A stretch of 64,000 bases of DNA. It comes from Vulcaniibacterium thermophilum. Its GTDB lineage: Bacteria; Pseudomonadota; Gammaproteobacteria; Xanthomonadales; Xanthomonadaceae. Shown here in pieces: positions 9,165-18,296 of the stretch. Position 1 is the stretch's first letter. Each line of letters opens with the position of its first letter. The stretch lies in assembly GCF_007923255.1 (NCBI RefSeq), contig NZ_VOHJ01000002.1, positions 102,071 through 166,070 of the forward strand, given 5' to 3'. The position numbers and the translations under genes were made by a program. The notes beneath the pieces were generated by a model that made no database searches, was not told the DNA's origin, and was given only the letters and a program-made list of their open reading frames with translations.

Positions 9165-10088
9165 TCAGGCCCGACGCCCGCTCACCCGTGCCACGGCGTC
9201 GTGCGCGTGCAGGCTCTCGAAATGCGCGACCTCGACTTCGAAGCGCTCGACGCGTTCGTCGCCGCTCAACGCGGCGGCGACGCGGCGGGCGGCGTCCTCG
9301 CAGAACATCAGGTTGTCGGCGTTGAGGCGGGCGAAGGCCTGTTCGTCCTCGCGCTTGACCGCGGTCTGCACTGGGGTGCCGAGCGCCTGCTCGATGCGGT
9401 CGATCAGTGCGGTGACCGGCAGCTCGTCGAAGCACGGGCGAAGCTCGACGCGCACGTCGGCGCGGCTGCGCTGCGCGTGCGGGGTGGCGGCCAGGCCGCG
9501 CTCGGAGGCCAGCCACTCGGCGACCGCCGGCGGCGACAGCGGGCGGGCGGCGGCGAAATCGGCGAGGAAGCGTTCGGCGTTGAGCTGGCGCGACAGCGCG
9601 GCGGAGGCCGGACACGTGCTGGAGTAATCGACCGCGACCCGCAACGCCAGCTTCAGATGTCCGCCGACGAGCTGGGCGTCGATCTCCACCGGATACCGCT
9701 TCCAGCCCGCATGCGCGCTGGCCAGGGCGGGACGCAGCAGCAGGTGCTCGAAGCGCAGGGTCAGGCGCGCGGCGTCGGACAGTTCGCCCTGCGTCTCCAC
9801 CAGCGTCTGCAGCACGCGGCGCAGGCCGGCCGGCGTCATCGGCTCATCGCCGAACGCGTCCTGCAGCGCCAGGTACAGCCGCGACATGTGGATGCCGCGC
9901 GCCTCGGCACGACGCAGGTTGACGGCCACGTCGGCCGAGGCGGCCACCCGCACCGTGCCGCCCTGCCCCGTCGCGACCGCGACCGGCAACGCGAGGTTGG
10001 CCATGCCGACCCAGTCCAGCGGGCGCGCCAACGCGACCGCGTCGGCGGCGACGTCGGGCAGGGAGCGGGGCGTGGGGGCCTGGGTCAC
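9165..10088 (-). CDS. folE2: GTP cyclohydrolase FolE2 (type IB)
   Basis: 307 residues from a GTG start; no ATG is available in the conserved N-terminus. It converts GTP to 7,8-dihydroneopterin triphosphate, the first step of folate (and queuosine) synthesis. Family features: DWVGMANLALPV near the N-terminus, SRLYLALQDAF, and the conserved catalytic Cys in YSSTCPASAALS, then H-containing segments toward the end (AHFESLHAHDA). FolE2 works with Mn or Fe and is the zinc-independent alternative to FolE. It stands alone between the diguanylate cyclase and the squalene-synthase-like gene. Confidence 0.92.
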   Translation of the reverse strand: MTQAPTPRSLPDVAADAVALARPLDWVGMANLALPVAVATGQGGTVRVAASADVAVNLRRAEARGIHMSRLYLALQDAFGDEPMTPAGLRRVLQTLVETQGELSDAARLTLRFEHLLLRPALASAHAGWKRYPVEIDAQLVGGHLKLALRVAVDYSSTCPASAALSRQLNAERFLADFAAARPLSPPAVAEWLASERGLAATPHAQRSRADVRVELRPCFDELPVTALIDRIEQALGTPVQTAVKREDEQAFARLNADNLMFCEDAARRVAAALSGDERVERFEVEVAHFESLHAHDAVARVSGRRA

Positions 10089-10240
10089 GTCGGTTCCTGG
10101 AGGCGGCGGCCCTGCGGCCGGCCGAGCGGGACGCGCATTGTACCGGCCGTCGAGCGGCGGGCCGGTGTCACGGCGGGAACGTTCAGTCCGCGGGGGTCGG
10201 GGTCGCGGCTGTAGCCGCTCCTGGCGGAAAAGGACGGCGT

Positions 10241-10957
10241 TCAGCCGCGCGCGATCGCGCCGCGCCAGGCGGACCAGAGCGCGCGCGGCGGCGAGAGCGG
10301 CTGCGCCGGGTCCGGCTGCCGCAGACGCGCCTGCGACAGGCGGAGCCAGATGCCGCGCGGGCGTGCGGCGCGCTGGGCGCGCAGGCGATCGTGCAGCTCG
10401 CGCGCCCAGGCCGCGCGGGCGCCGTCGCCGTGATCGAGGCTCCAGCGCACGGGCACGGCATCGTCCGGATGATGCGCCAGCCGCAGGTACAGCAACGACA
10501 GCGCGAGCGCCTCCGGTGCGGGACGCATGTCGAACAACGCGGCCTCGGCCTGCGCGGCCGCTTCGGCGAACGGCTGCAACAGCGCCAGCGCCTGGCTGGC
10601 GTCGTGGGCGCGCGTCCGGCTCTCCGCCAGCGCCGGCACGGCTTGGGCGAGCGCCGCCCACGGCGCCGGCAGACGCTGCAGCGCCAGCGCGAGCGGATGC
10701 CGGCGCATGCCTGCCGACCAGCCCTGCAGTTCCTCCTGCCACCAAGCCAGTTTGGCCTCGCCCGGGCGCGCGTCGCGCCCGCCCCACGCGGCGTCGGTGA
10801 GCTCCTGCAGCAGCGTGGCCCAGGCGAGAGCCGCCTGGCGGTGCGGCGGCGGCACGAACACCTCCGCGATCGGCCATTCCGGCCAGCGTCCGCGCCACTT
10901 GTCGAGGAAGCTCGCCAGCGCCGGATCGGGCGCGGACGGGGCGCCGGCGGCGTTCAT
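10241..10957 (-). CDS. squalene/phytoene synthase-like protein
   Basis: 238 residues, all helical in character, with AKLAWWQEELQGW and later ALSLLYLRLAHHP, resembling the SQS/PSY fold. The two Asp-rich substrate motifs (DxxxD) are not clear, so catalytic activity is doubtful. A homologous small protein next to gph/ubiG occurs in Xanthomonadaceae as a 'phytoene/squalene synthase family protein'. The start overlaps the end of the upstream phosphatase gene by four bases (ATGA), so it belongs to the mtaD-ubiG-phosphatase run. Confidence 0.55.
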   Translation of the reverse strand: MNAAGAPSAPDPALASFLDKWRGRWPEWPIAEVFVPPPHRQAALAWATLLQELTDAAWGGRDARPGEAKLAWWQEELQGWSAGMRRHPLALALQRLPAPWAALAQAVPALAESRTRAHDASQALALLQPFAEAAAQAEAALFDMRPAPEALALSLLYLRLAHHPDDAVPVRWSLDHGDGARAAWARELHDRLRAQRAARPRGIWLRLSQARLRQPDPAQPLSPPRALWSAWRGAIARG

Positions 10958-11643
10958 CGCGCAGGCCACCTCGCCGGATCGGCCAGCGCCGCCGGCGTGT
11001 CGATCATGACGTCGCCCTGCCACGCGATCGGGTCGTCCTCGGCCAGCCGGTAGCCCCACAGCGCCACGACCGACGGCATGCCGGCCGCGCGCGCGGCGAC
11101 GATGTCGCGCTCGTCGTCGCCGACGTACACGCAGGCCGACGGCGCGACGCCGAGCCGCTCGGCCGCCACGGTCAGCGGCAGCGGGTCGGGCTTGCGCGCG
11201 GTCAGCGTGTCGCCGCCGATCAGCACCGCGCAGCGCGACTGCCATCCCAGCAGCGGCAGCAGCAGACGCGCGAGGTACTCGGGCTTGTTGGTGACGATGC
11301 CCCAGCGGCTGCCGGCGGCCTCCAGTGCGCCCAGCATCGCCTCGACGCCGTCGAACGGCGCGCCGTGGCGACCGAGCTCGCGCTGGTACACCGCCAGGAA
11401 CTCGGGTACCCAGCTCTCGCGGGTTTCCACCGCCACGTCCGCGAACGCCGCCGCGAGCATCGCGCGCGCGCCTTTCGACACGTGCGGCCGCAGCGCATCG
11501 AGCGCGATCGGGCCGCGCCCGCGCTCGGCGCGCATGGCGTTCACCGTCGCCAGCATGTCCGGGGCGCTGTCGAGCAACGTGCCGTCGAGATCGAACAGGG
11601 CGACGTCGGGGAAGCGGGCGCCGGGTTTCAGACGGGCTTGCAT
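10954..11643 (-). CDS. HAD phosphatase, Gph/MupP type
   Basis: 229-residue HAD-superfamily phosphatase: motif [11 protein letters not shown], motif II Thr in IVTNKPEY, Lys in ARKPDPLP, motif [14 protein letters not shown]. General annotation is phosphoglycolate phosphatase (Gph). In Pseudomonas the gene in the same place, beside ubiG and mtaD, is mupP, the MurNAc-6-phosphate phosphatase of cell-wall recycling, so MupP is an equally good reading here. It overlaps the end of ubiG by 16 bases and the following squalene-synthase-like gene by four. Confidence 0.85.
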   Translation of the reverse strand: MQARLKPGARFPDVALFDLDGTLLDSAPDMLATVNAMRAERGRGPIALDALRPHVSKGARAMLAAAFADVAVETRESWVPEFLAVYQRELGRHGAPFDGVEAMLGALEAAGSRWGIVTNKPEYLARLLLPLLGWQSRCAVLIGGDTLTARKPDPLPLTVAAERLGVAPSACVYVGDDERDIVAARAAGMPSVVALWGYRLAEDDPIAWQGDVMIDTPAALADPARWPAR

Positions 11644-12332
11644 GCGGTGGCCAGGTAGTTGACGTCGGTGCGACGGGTGAGGCGGGCGGCGTGGCGCCAG
11701 GGCTCGTACAGCAGGCCGCTGACGTCCTCGAGCTGCAGCCCGGCCTCGCGCAGCCATGCCGCGAGCTCGGCCGGACGGATGAAGTCCTCGTAGCGGTGCG
11801 TGCCCTTCGGCAGCAGGCGGGCGACGTATTCGGCGCCGACGATGGCGAGCGCGAACGCCGCCGGGGTGCGGTTGAGGGTGGAGACGAACAGCCGCCCGCC
11901 CGGCCGCAGCAGGCGCGCGCAGGCGCGGATCACCGAGGCCGGATCGGGCACGTGCTCGAGCATCTCCATGCAGGCAACGGCATCGAACGCGCCCGGCATC
12001 TCGCCGGCGATGTCCTCCACCGACTGCAGGCGGTAATCGACCTTGACCCCGCTCTCCAGCCCATGCAGGCGGGCGATCTTCACCAGCTCGGGCGCCAGGT
12101 CGATCGCGGTGACCTGCGCGCCTTCGCGCGCCATCGCCTCGCTCAGCAGGCCGCCGCCGCAGCCGACGTCGAGCACGCGCGCGCCGGCCAGCGGCACGCG
12201 CCCGGCGACGTAGCGCAGGCGCACCGGGTTGAGCGCGTGCAGCGGCTTCTGCGGGCCTTCGGGATCCCACCAGCGATGCGCGAGCGCGGCGAACTTGTCG
12301 AGCTCCGTCTGGCGGACGTTGGCAGGGGTCAT
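11628..12332 (-). CDS. ubiG: ubiquinone biosynthesis O-methyltransferase
   Basis: 234-residue SAM-dependent methyltransferase carrying out both O-methylations in ubiquinone synthesis. It starts with the family-typical [22 protein letters not shown]. The SAM-binding motif is [16 protein letters not shown], followed by acidic VTAIDLAPE and the post-motif segment [16 protein letters not shown]. The C-terminal YLATACKP matches UbiG. It lies in a tight minus-strand run with the MupP/Gph phosphatase and downstream of mtaD. Confidence 0.95.
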   Translation of the reverse strand: MTPANVRQTELDKFAALAHRWWDPEGPQKPLHALNPVRLRYVAGRVPLAGARVLDVGCGGGLLSEAMAREGAQVTAIDLAPELVKIARLHGLESGVKVDYRLQSVEDIAGEMPGAFDAVACMEMLEHVPDPASVIRACARLLRPGGRLFVSTLNRTPAAFALAIVGAEYVARLLPKGTHRYEDFIRPAELAAWLREAGLQLEDVSGLLYEPWRHAARLTRRTDVNYLATACKPV

Positions 12333-12394
12333 GGCGGGGACGCGGTGCGGGGGACGCCAAGTCTAGCGGCAACCGCGCCCGCCGCCGGTGCCCT

Positions 12395-13732
12395 TCAGCG
12401 CTGCAAGGCGGCGATGCGTTCGCGCCATTGGCGGGCGCGCGCGAGAAGCGCGTCGGCCTCCATGTCCACCAGCGCGCCCGCGCGCAGTTTCGCGCGGCCG
12501 GCGATCCACACGTCGCTGACGTGCTGGCGGCCCGCCGCGTACACCAGTTGCGACAGCACGTGGTGCACCGGCTGCGTTTCCAGCGCCGACAGATCGATAC
12601 AGACCAGGTCGGCCTGTTTGCCGGGCTCGATCGAACCGATCCGGTCCTCCCAGCCGACCGCGCGCGCACCGCCGAGGGTCGCCGCGCGCAACGCGCTCGC
12701 GGCGTCGAGCGCGGAGGCGTCGCCCGCGACCGCCTTGGCCAGCAGCGCGGCGGTACGCGTCTCGCCCACCATGTCGAGGTCGTTGTTGCTGGCGCAGCCG
12801 TCGGTGCCGATCGCCAGCGCCACGCCGGCGCGCTGCAGCGCCGCCGCCGGGCAGAAGCCGGACGCCAGCTTGAGGTTCGATTCCGGGCAGTGCACCACGG
12901 TGACGCCGCGCTCGGCGCACAGCGCGATCTCGGCGTCGGTGAGCTGGGTCATGTGCACGGCGACGAGGCGGTCGTTGACCACGCCCAAGCGGTCCAGGCG
13001 CGCGAGCGGACGCTGGCCGTGCTTGTCCTGCGACTCGTGCACCTCGTCGGCGGTTTCGTGCACGTGGCAGTGCACGGGCACGTCGAGCTGGTCGGCGAGC
13101 ATGCGGATGCGTTCGAAGTTCGCATCCGACACCGTGTACGGCGCATGCGGCGCGAACGCGGTGCCGATCAGCGGATCGTCGCGCCAGCGGTCGTGCACTT
13201 CGGCCGCGCGTGCGAAATAGTCGTCGGCGGTCTTCGCCCAGGCGGTCGGGAAGTCGATGACCGGCAGCCCGACGCGCGCGCGGAAGCCGTGACGGCGGTA
13301 CACCTCCGCCTGCACGTCGGGGAAGAAGTAGTTCTCGTTGCAGCAGGTGGTGCCCCCGCGCAGCATCTCCGCGATCGCCAGCGCCACGCCGTCGGCGACG
13401 AACTCCGGACCGATCACAGCCGCCTCCACCGGCCAGATGTGCTGCTGCAACCACTGCATCAGCGGCATGTCGTCGGCGATGCCGCGCAGCAGCGTCATCG
13501 GGTTGTGGGTGTGCGCATTGACGAAGCCGGGAATCAGCACCGCATCCGGGCGGCGGACGGTTTCGCGCGCGGCGAAGCGGGCGCGCGCCTCGGCCGCCGG
13601 CAGCAAGGCCAGGATGCGGCCGTCGGCGACGGCCACGGCGTGATCCGCCAGGACCGCGCCGTGCGGTTCGACCGGCACCACCCAACCGGCTTCGATCAGC
13701 AGGTCGCAGGGCTGGGGCAGCAGATCGGTCAT
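12395..13732 (-). CDS. mtaD: TRZ/ATZ amidohydrolase, methylthioadenosine/S-adenosylhomocysteine deaminase type
   Basis: 445 residues, amidohydrolase superfamily. Metal site motifs: VNAHTHNPM (HxH), VHCHVHE, AVHMTQL, and the late Asp in AIGTDGCASNNDLDM. The substrate-binding HCPESNLKLASG is typical of MTA/SAH deaminases. It would deaminate 5'-methylthioadenosine or S-adenosylhomocysteine in purine/methionine salvage. Sixty-two bases separate it from ubiG; since UbiG releases SAH, the neighbourhood fits a role in SAM by-product handling. The mtaD-ubiG-mupP order is known from Pseudomonas. Confidence 0.88.
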   Translation of the reverse strand: MTDLLPQPCDLLIEAGWVVPVEPHGAVLADHAVAVADGRILALLPAAEARARFAARETVRRPDAVLIPGFVNAHTHNPMTLLRGIADDMPLMQWLQQHIWPVEAAVIGPEFVADGVALAIAEMLRGGTTCCNENYFFPDVQAEVYRRHGFRARVGLPVIDFPTAWAKTADDYFARAAEVHDRWRDDPLIGTAFAPHAPYTVSDANFERIRMLADQLDVPVHCHVHETADEVHESQDKHGQRPLARLDRLGVVNDRLVAVHMTQLTDAEIALCAERGVTVVHCPESNLKLASGFCPAAALQRAGVALAIGTDGCASNNDLDMVGETRTAALLAKAVAGDASALDAASALRAATLGGARAVGWEDRIGSIEPGKQADLVCIDLSALETQPVHHVLSQLVYAAGRQHVSDVWIAGRAKLRAGALVDMEADALLARARQWRERIAALQR

Positions 13733-13739
13733 GCAGGCA

Positions 13740-14239
13740 CTCCGAAGGGGCGTTGAAGCCTAGGATGCCGGGGGCGTGCTGTCACGCCGGTGGTCATCCA
13801 TGCCGGCGGGCGTGGGGACGAAAGCCGACCTGCCGTGGCTGCGCGGCCGCGACGCCGCTCGCCGTTCCCGCGAGCGGGCGGCCCATGCCCTTCGCCGCTT
13901 CGATCGAAACGTCCATGGATTCCCCGCGGGAAGGCGAGGTGGGGCCGTGTCGGCCTGCAAGGTGAGGAGGAACGCGTTTCCCGCCGCGCGGTCATCCGGA
14001 CGCCCGCCGCGCTGCGGCGGGCCGGAGAGGAGTGGGGAGTCAGGCCGGATCCCCGGGTTCGCGGGATGACGCACGGGCAAGGCCAATGGAGCCCCGCTGC
14101 GGGGATGACGCGTGGGCAAAGGCCAAATGGATCCCCGCTTTCGCGGGGATGACGCGTCGGCAAAGGCCAAATGGATCCCCGCTTTCGCGGGGATGACGCA
14201 TCGGCAAAGGCGCCGCGCGAAGCGCGGCGCGCCGATGCG
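13740..14239. repeat. 500-bp gene-free region with REP-like palindromes
   Basis: No convincing coding region. From 14073 to 14210 a 44-bp unit repeats: CAAAGGCC at 14117, 14161 and 14205, each followed (for the first two copies) by TGGATCCCCG and CTTTCGCGGGGATGACG, which fold back on each other. Weaker relatives (GGATCCCCGGGTTCGCGGGATGACG) lie at 14045-14080. Such palindromes are REP-like and dispersed: a relative lies at 36302-36330. Confidence 0.8.
14210..14232 (-). terminator. hairpin downstream of efp
   Basis: A perfect GC stem (GCGCCGCGC / GCGCGGCGC with GAA loop) lies just past the efp stop. The T-run after it is poor, so it may be a terminator or an mRNA 3' stabiliser. Confidence 0.5.
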
Positions 14240-14806
14240 TCACTTCACCCGGCTGACGTACTCGCCGGAGCGGGTGTCGACGCGGATCACCTCGTCCTGC
14301 TGCACGAACAGCGGCACGCGCACCACCGCGCCGGTTTCCAGCGTGGCCGGCTTGCCGCCGCCGCCGGAGGTGTCGCCGCGCACGCCGGGGTCGGTCTCGA
14401 CGATCTTGAGTTCGACGAAGTTCGGCGGCTGGATCACGATCGGGTTGCCGTTCCACAGCGTGACCACGCACTGCTCCTCGCCCTTCAGCCAGCGCTCCAC
14501 GCCGCCCATCGCGGCCTTGTCGGCCTGCACCTGCTCGAAGGTCTCGGGGTTCATGAAGTGCCAGTACTCGCCGTCCGAGTACAGGTACTGCATGTCGACA
14601 TCGACCACGTCGGCGGCCTCGACCGAGTCGGTCGCCTTCATCGTCAGTTCGACCACACGGCCGCTCTTGAGGTTGCGGTACTTGATGCGGGTGAACGCCT
14701 GGCCCTTGCCCGGCTTGACGTACTCGGTCTCGGTGATGACGCACGGCTCGTTGTTGACCAGGATCTTCTGCCCGGTCTTGACGTCGTTCATGCCGTAGCT
14801 GGCCAT
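14240..14806 (-). CDS. efp: translation elongation factor P
   Basis: 188-residue EF-P that relieves ribosome stalling at polyproline stretches. Lys34, the residue modified by beta-lysylation, is present in [10 protein letters not shown] at the expected position. The three beta-barrel domains are complete, ending YVSRVK. The start at 14806 (MASYGMND) is preceded by an AGCAG-rich leader. It is divergent from epmB, which makes the beta-lysine donor, with 134 bases between starts. EpmA, needed to attach the group, is not in the window. Confidence 0.97.
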   Translation of the reverse strand: MASYGMNDVKTGQKILVNNEPCVITETEYVKPGKGQAFTRIKYRNLKSGRVVELTMKATDSVEAADVVDVDMQYLYSDGEYWHFMNPETFEQVQADKAAMGGVERWLKGEEQCVVTLWNGNPIVIQPPNFVELKIVETDPGVRGDTSGGGGKPATLETGAVVRVPLFVQQDEVIRVDTRSGEYVSRVK

Positions 14807-14940
14807 GCTGCTGCTCCTGCTGGATGTGATTCGGGTGCCGCCCGCCGGCGCCGGGAGCGGAAGGTCGGTAGAATGGAGGACTGGTCGCGCCGCGTCGGCG
14901 GCCGCACCGCCCGCACCCCTGGCACCGACCAAGGCCGGCC

Positions 14941-15960
14941 ATGATACCCGTTGCCCCTGCCCCCTTGCAGCCGCAGGCCGCTGCGCCCGCGCGCTGGCAG
15001 CGCCTCTGGCGCGAGGCCGTGCGCGATCCGCGCGAACTGCTCGGGATGCTCGAACTGCCCGAGGCCGCCGTGGCGCTGTCCGACGACGCCGCCGCCGAAT
15101 TCCCGCTGCGCGTGCCGCGCGGTTTCGTCGCCCGCATGCGCAAGGGCGACCCGCACGACCCGCTGCTGCGCCAGGTGCTGCCGCTGGACGAGGAGCTGCG
15201 GCCGATGCCGGGCTTCGCGCTGGATGCGGTGGGCGATGCCGCCGCCAAGGCCGGCACCGGGGTGATCCGAAAGTACCGCGGCCGCGCGCTGCTGATCGCC
15301 ACCGGCAGTTGCGCGGTGCACTGCCGCTACTGCTTCCGCCGCCATTTCCCGTACGGCCAGGAAACCGCCGCCGCGGCCGGCTGGCGGCAGACGGTCGACC
15401 TGATCCGGCGCGACGCCAGCATCGACGAGGTCATCCTGTCCGGCGGCGATCCCTGGTCGCTCGCCACCGACAAGCTCGCCGAGCTGACCCGCGCGCTCGC
15501 CGAGATCCCGCATCTGAAGCGCCTGCGCGTGCATACCCGGCTGCCGGTGGTGCTGCCGGAGCGGGTGGACGAGGCGCTCGTCGGCTGGATCGCCGCCCTG
15601 CCGTGGCCGCTCACCGTGGTGATCCACGCCAACCACGCCAACGAATTCGATGCCGCGGTGGATGCCGCCCTCGCCCGCCTGCGCGATGCCGGCGCGGCGC
15701 TGCTCAACCAGGCCGTGCTGCTGCGCGGCGTGAACGACGACGTCGAGGCGCTGGCCGCGCTCAGCGAGCGCGCGTTCGCCGCCGGCGTGCTGCCGTACTA
15801 CCTGCATCAGCTCGACCGCGTGCAGGGCGCGGGGCACTTCGAGGTCGACGACGTGCGGGCGCGGGCCCTGCACGCCGCGCTCGCCGCCCGTCTCTCCGGC
15901 TACCTGGTGCCGCGTCTGGTGCGCGAGGTGGCCGGCGATCCGGGCAAGCGCCCGCTGTGA
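14941..15960 (+). CDS. epmB: EF-P beta-lysylation protein, lysine 2,3-aminomutase EpmB
   Basis: 339-residue radical SAM enzyme converting (S)-alpha-lysine to (R)-beta-lysine for EF-P modification. The cluster motif is [13 protein letters not shown] (CxxxCxxC); the glycine-rich SAM segment is LSGGDPW. The C-terminal domain contains the substrate and PLP region ([14 protein letters not shown]). It faces efp across a shared promoter region; TAGAAT at 14869-14874 is a possible -10 box, 66 bases before the ATG. High Pro/Ala in this GC-rich proteome makes a complete EF-P pathway expected. Confidence 0.95.
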   Translation: MIPVAPAPLQPQAAAPARWQRLWREAVRDPRELLGMLELPEAAVALSDDAAAEFPLRVPRGFVARMRKGDPHDPLLRQVLPLDEELRPMPGFALDAVGDAAAKAGTGVIRKYRGRALLIATGSCAVHCRYCFRRHFPYGQETAAAAGWRQTVDLIRRDASIDEVILSGGDPWSLATDKLAELTRALAEIPHLKRLRVHTRLPVVLPERVDEALVGWIAALPWPLTVVIHANHANEFDAAVDAALARLRDAGAALLNQAVLLRGVNDDVEALAALSERAFAAGVLPYYLHQLDRVQGAGHFEVDDVRARALHAALAARLSGYLVPRLVREVAGDPGKRPL

Positions 15961-16067
15961 GCGCGGCCCGCCGGCGAGGCGTGATCCGCGCGTGAAGCCC
16001 GATTGGGCAATGGACGCCTCCGCGCGGTTCATGTCATAAACCCTCCCACGCAGGAGGGGAGCGCCTG

Positions 16068-18146
16068 ATGGCATTCGGAAAAGACGCGGCCTTGCGCCTG
16101 ATGGTGGTCGACGACAGTGTCGAGGCCGCCGAAGCGATCGTGAGCGGGCTGCGCAACAGCGGCATCGCGGTCCGTCCCAGCCGTCCGGAGAACGAAGCGG
16201 AGCTGGCGAGCCTGCTCGAGCAGCAGCCGCCCGACCTGATGCTGGTCGATCCGCAGGCCAGCGGCGTGCCGCTGGCGGCGGTGCTGCAGGCGGTCAGCGC
16301 CAGCGGCAAGGACCTGCCGGTGCTGTTCCTGGCCGAACACGTGGACGACGCGCTGCTGATGCGCGCGATGGAGGCCGGCGCGCGCGGCGTGGTGATCCGC
16401 CGCAGCGTGCCGCACCTGCAGAGCGTGGTGCGTTCGGAATGGGCCGATCTGGAGGCGCGCCGCGCCCTGCGCCGGCTCGAGGCGCACGTGCGCGAGACCG
16501 AGCGCCGCTGCGACGCGCTGATCGACTCCTCGCGCGATCCGATCGCCTACATCCACGAAGGCATGCACATCCGCGCCAACCAGGCGTACCTGGAGGTGTT
16601 CGGATTCGAGTCGTTCGACGACATCGAGGGCATGCCGCTGCTCGACCTGGTGGCGCCGGCCCAGGTCGGCGCGTTCAAGCAGTTGCTCAAGGAGATCGCC
16701 CACGGCGACGCGCCGCCGCGCTTCGAGACCGAGGCGCGCACGATGGAGGGCGAGTCGTTCAAGGCGGTGATGGAGTTCACTCCCGCCACCTACGAGGGCG
16801 AACCGTGCCTGCAGGTGGTGATCCGCCGGCAGGAGATCGACCCGGCCCTGGCGCGCGAGGTGGAGGAGCTGCGCCAGCGCGACATGGCGACCGGCCTGCT
16901 GAACCGCGCCACCTTCCTGCGCACGCTGGAGGACGCGGTGGCCGCGGCCGCGCAGGGCGACAGCCAGCACGCGCTGCTGCTGGTCGAACCGGACCATTAC
17001 GCGCGGTTGCTGCAGGACATCGGCCTCGACGCCGCCGACGCGCTGATCGCCGCACTGGCCGAACGCCTGCGCCGCGTGCTCGGCGAGGACGCGGTGGCCG
17101 CGCGCTTCGGCGAGCATCAGCTCGCCGTGCTGGTGCGCAACGCCAGCCACAAGCGCTCGCTGGAAGTCGCCGAGGCGGTGCGGGCGGCCTTCGCGGGGCA
17201 CGTGATCGAGACCGAGCGCGCCTCCCTGAACGCCACCGTGAGCGTGGGCGGCGTGCAGATCAGCGAGAAGATCGCCAGCATCAGCGCCGTGCTCGGCAAG
17301 GCGGCGCAATGCGTGCAGTCGGCCGCCGGCGTGGGCGGCAACCGCGTCGAGCTGTTCGATCCGGGCGCCGCCGACCGCGCCGAGGAGGAACGCATCGAGG
17401 CGTGGGTCCGGCGCATCCGCGACGCGCTCGACGGCGACCGCTTCACGATGTTCTACCAGCCGCTGGTGCACCTGCACGGCGAACCGGTGGAGATGTACGA
17501 GACCTTCCTGCGCCTGCAGGGCGAGCCGGGCGAGCTGATCCAGCCGCTGACCTTCCTGCAGATCGCCGAGGAGCACGGCCTGCTGTGGGAGATCGACCGC
17601 TGGGTGGTGGGCCGCGCGATCCAGGTCATCGGCGAGCGCCTGCGGGGCGGACGGCGCACGCGGCTGCTGGTGAAGATCACCCAGGCCTCGCTGCAGGACG
17701 ACACGCTGGCCGCGTTCATCGAGGAGCAACTGGCCAAGCACAAGGTCGACGGCGAGCTGCTGGTGATGCAGTTGCCGGAGTCGAAGGTGTTCACCCACCT
17801 GCGCGCGGCGCAGGCGCTGCAGGAGCGCGTGTCGCGGCACGGCGTCAAGGTGGGGCTGGAGCAGTTCGGCGCCGGTCTCAACTCGTTCCAGTTGCTCAGT
17901 CACTTCCCGGCCGACTTCCTCAAGATCGACCGCAGCTTCACCCAGGATCTCGCCACCAATCCGGCCAGCCAGCAGCGCGTGCGCGAGATCGCCGCCAAGG
18001 CGCAGGAAATGGGCAAGCAGACGCTGGCGGAATTCGTGCAGGACGCCGCCACCATGACCATCCTGTTCAGCGCCGGCGTGCACTACGCGCAGGGCCACTT
18101 CCTCGCCCCGGCGGGCCCCGCGATGGATTACGAGTTCGACGTCTGA
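16068..18146 (+). CDS. fimX: FimX-like c-di-GMP effector: REC-PAS-degenerate GGDEF-degenerate EAL
   Basis: 692 residues: receiver-like domain (1-120, MVVDDSVEAAEAI, acceptor region LMLVDPQASG), PAS domain (about 130-250), GGDEF-like (about 265-420) and EAL-like (about 435-690). The cyclase site reads FGEHQLAV in place of GGDEF and the EAL motif reads EMYETFLRL. Many catalytic metal ligands are absent, so it is likely a c-di-GMP receptor rather than an enzyme. FimX of Pseudomonas and Xanthomonas has this architecture and controls type IV pilus assembly with PilZ/PilB. A strong ribosome site (GGAGGGG) precedes the ATG. Confidence 0.85.
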   Translation: MAFGKDAALRLMVVDDSVEAAEAIVSGLRNSGIAVRPSRPENEAELASLLEQQPPDLMLVDPQASGVPLAAVLQAVSASGKDLPVLFLAEHVDDALLMRAMEAGARGVVIRRSVPHLQSVVRSEWADLEARRALRRLEAHVRETERRCDALIDSSRDPIAYIHEGMHIRANQAYLEVFGFESFDDIEGMPLLDLVAPAQVGAFKQLLKEIAHGDAPPRFETEARTMEGESFKAVMEFTPATYEGEPCLQVVIRRQEIDPALAREVEELRQRDMATGLLNRATFLRTLEDAVAAAAQGDSQHALLLVEPDHYARLLQDIGLDAADALIAALAERLRRVLGEDAVAARFGEHQLAVLVRNASHKRSLEVAEAVRAAFAGHVIETERASLNATVSVGGVQISEKIASISAVLGKAAQCVQSAAGVGGNRVELFDPGAADRAEEERIEAWVRRIRDALDGDRFTMFYQPLVHLHGEPVEMYETFLRLQGEPGELIQPLTFLQIAEEHGLLWEIDRWVVGRAIQVIGERLRGGRRTRLLVKITQASLQDDTLAAFIEEQLAKHKVDGELLVMQLPESKVFTHLRAAQALQERVSRHGVKVGLEQFGAGLNSFQLLSHFPADFLKIDRSFTQDLATNPASQQRVREIAAKAQEMGKQTLAEFVQDAATMTILFSAGVHYAQGHFLAPAGPAMDYEFDV

Positions 18147-18296
18147 GCGGCATCGTCAGCGCCACGGATCGGCGCGGACGAACACGGATTGGAAGCAAAT
18201 CCGCAGCACCGCTCCGTGGCACGGTGGTTGGAGCCCTGAGCGGGGCAGGTCCAATCTGCCTTCCACGCCTCGCGATGGCGTCAGCGCTCCAACGGG

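Noticed and set aside
8313..10214. 633-codon plus-strand open frame
   Set aside because: Antisense to the diguanylate cyclase and folE2; composition (His/Arg/Gln-rich) is typical of GC-rich shadow frames.
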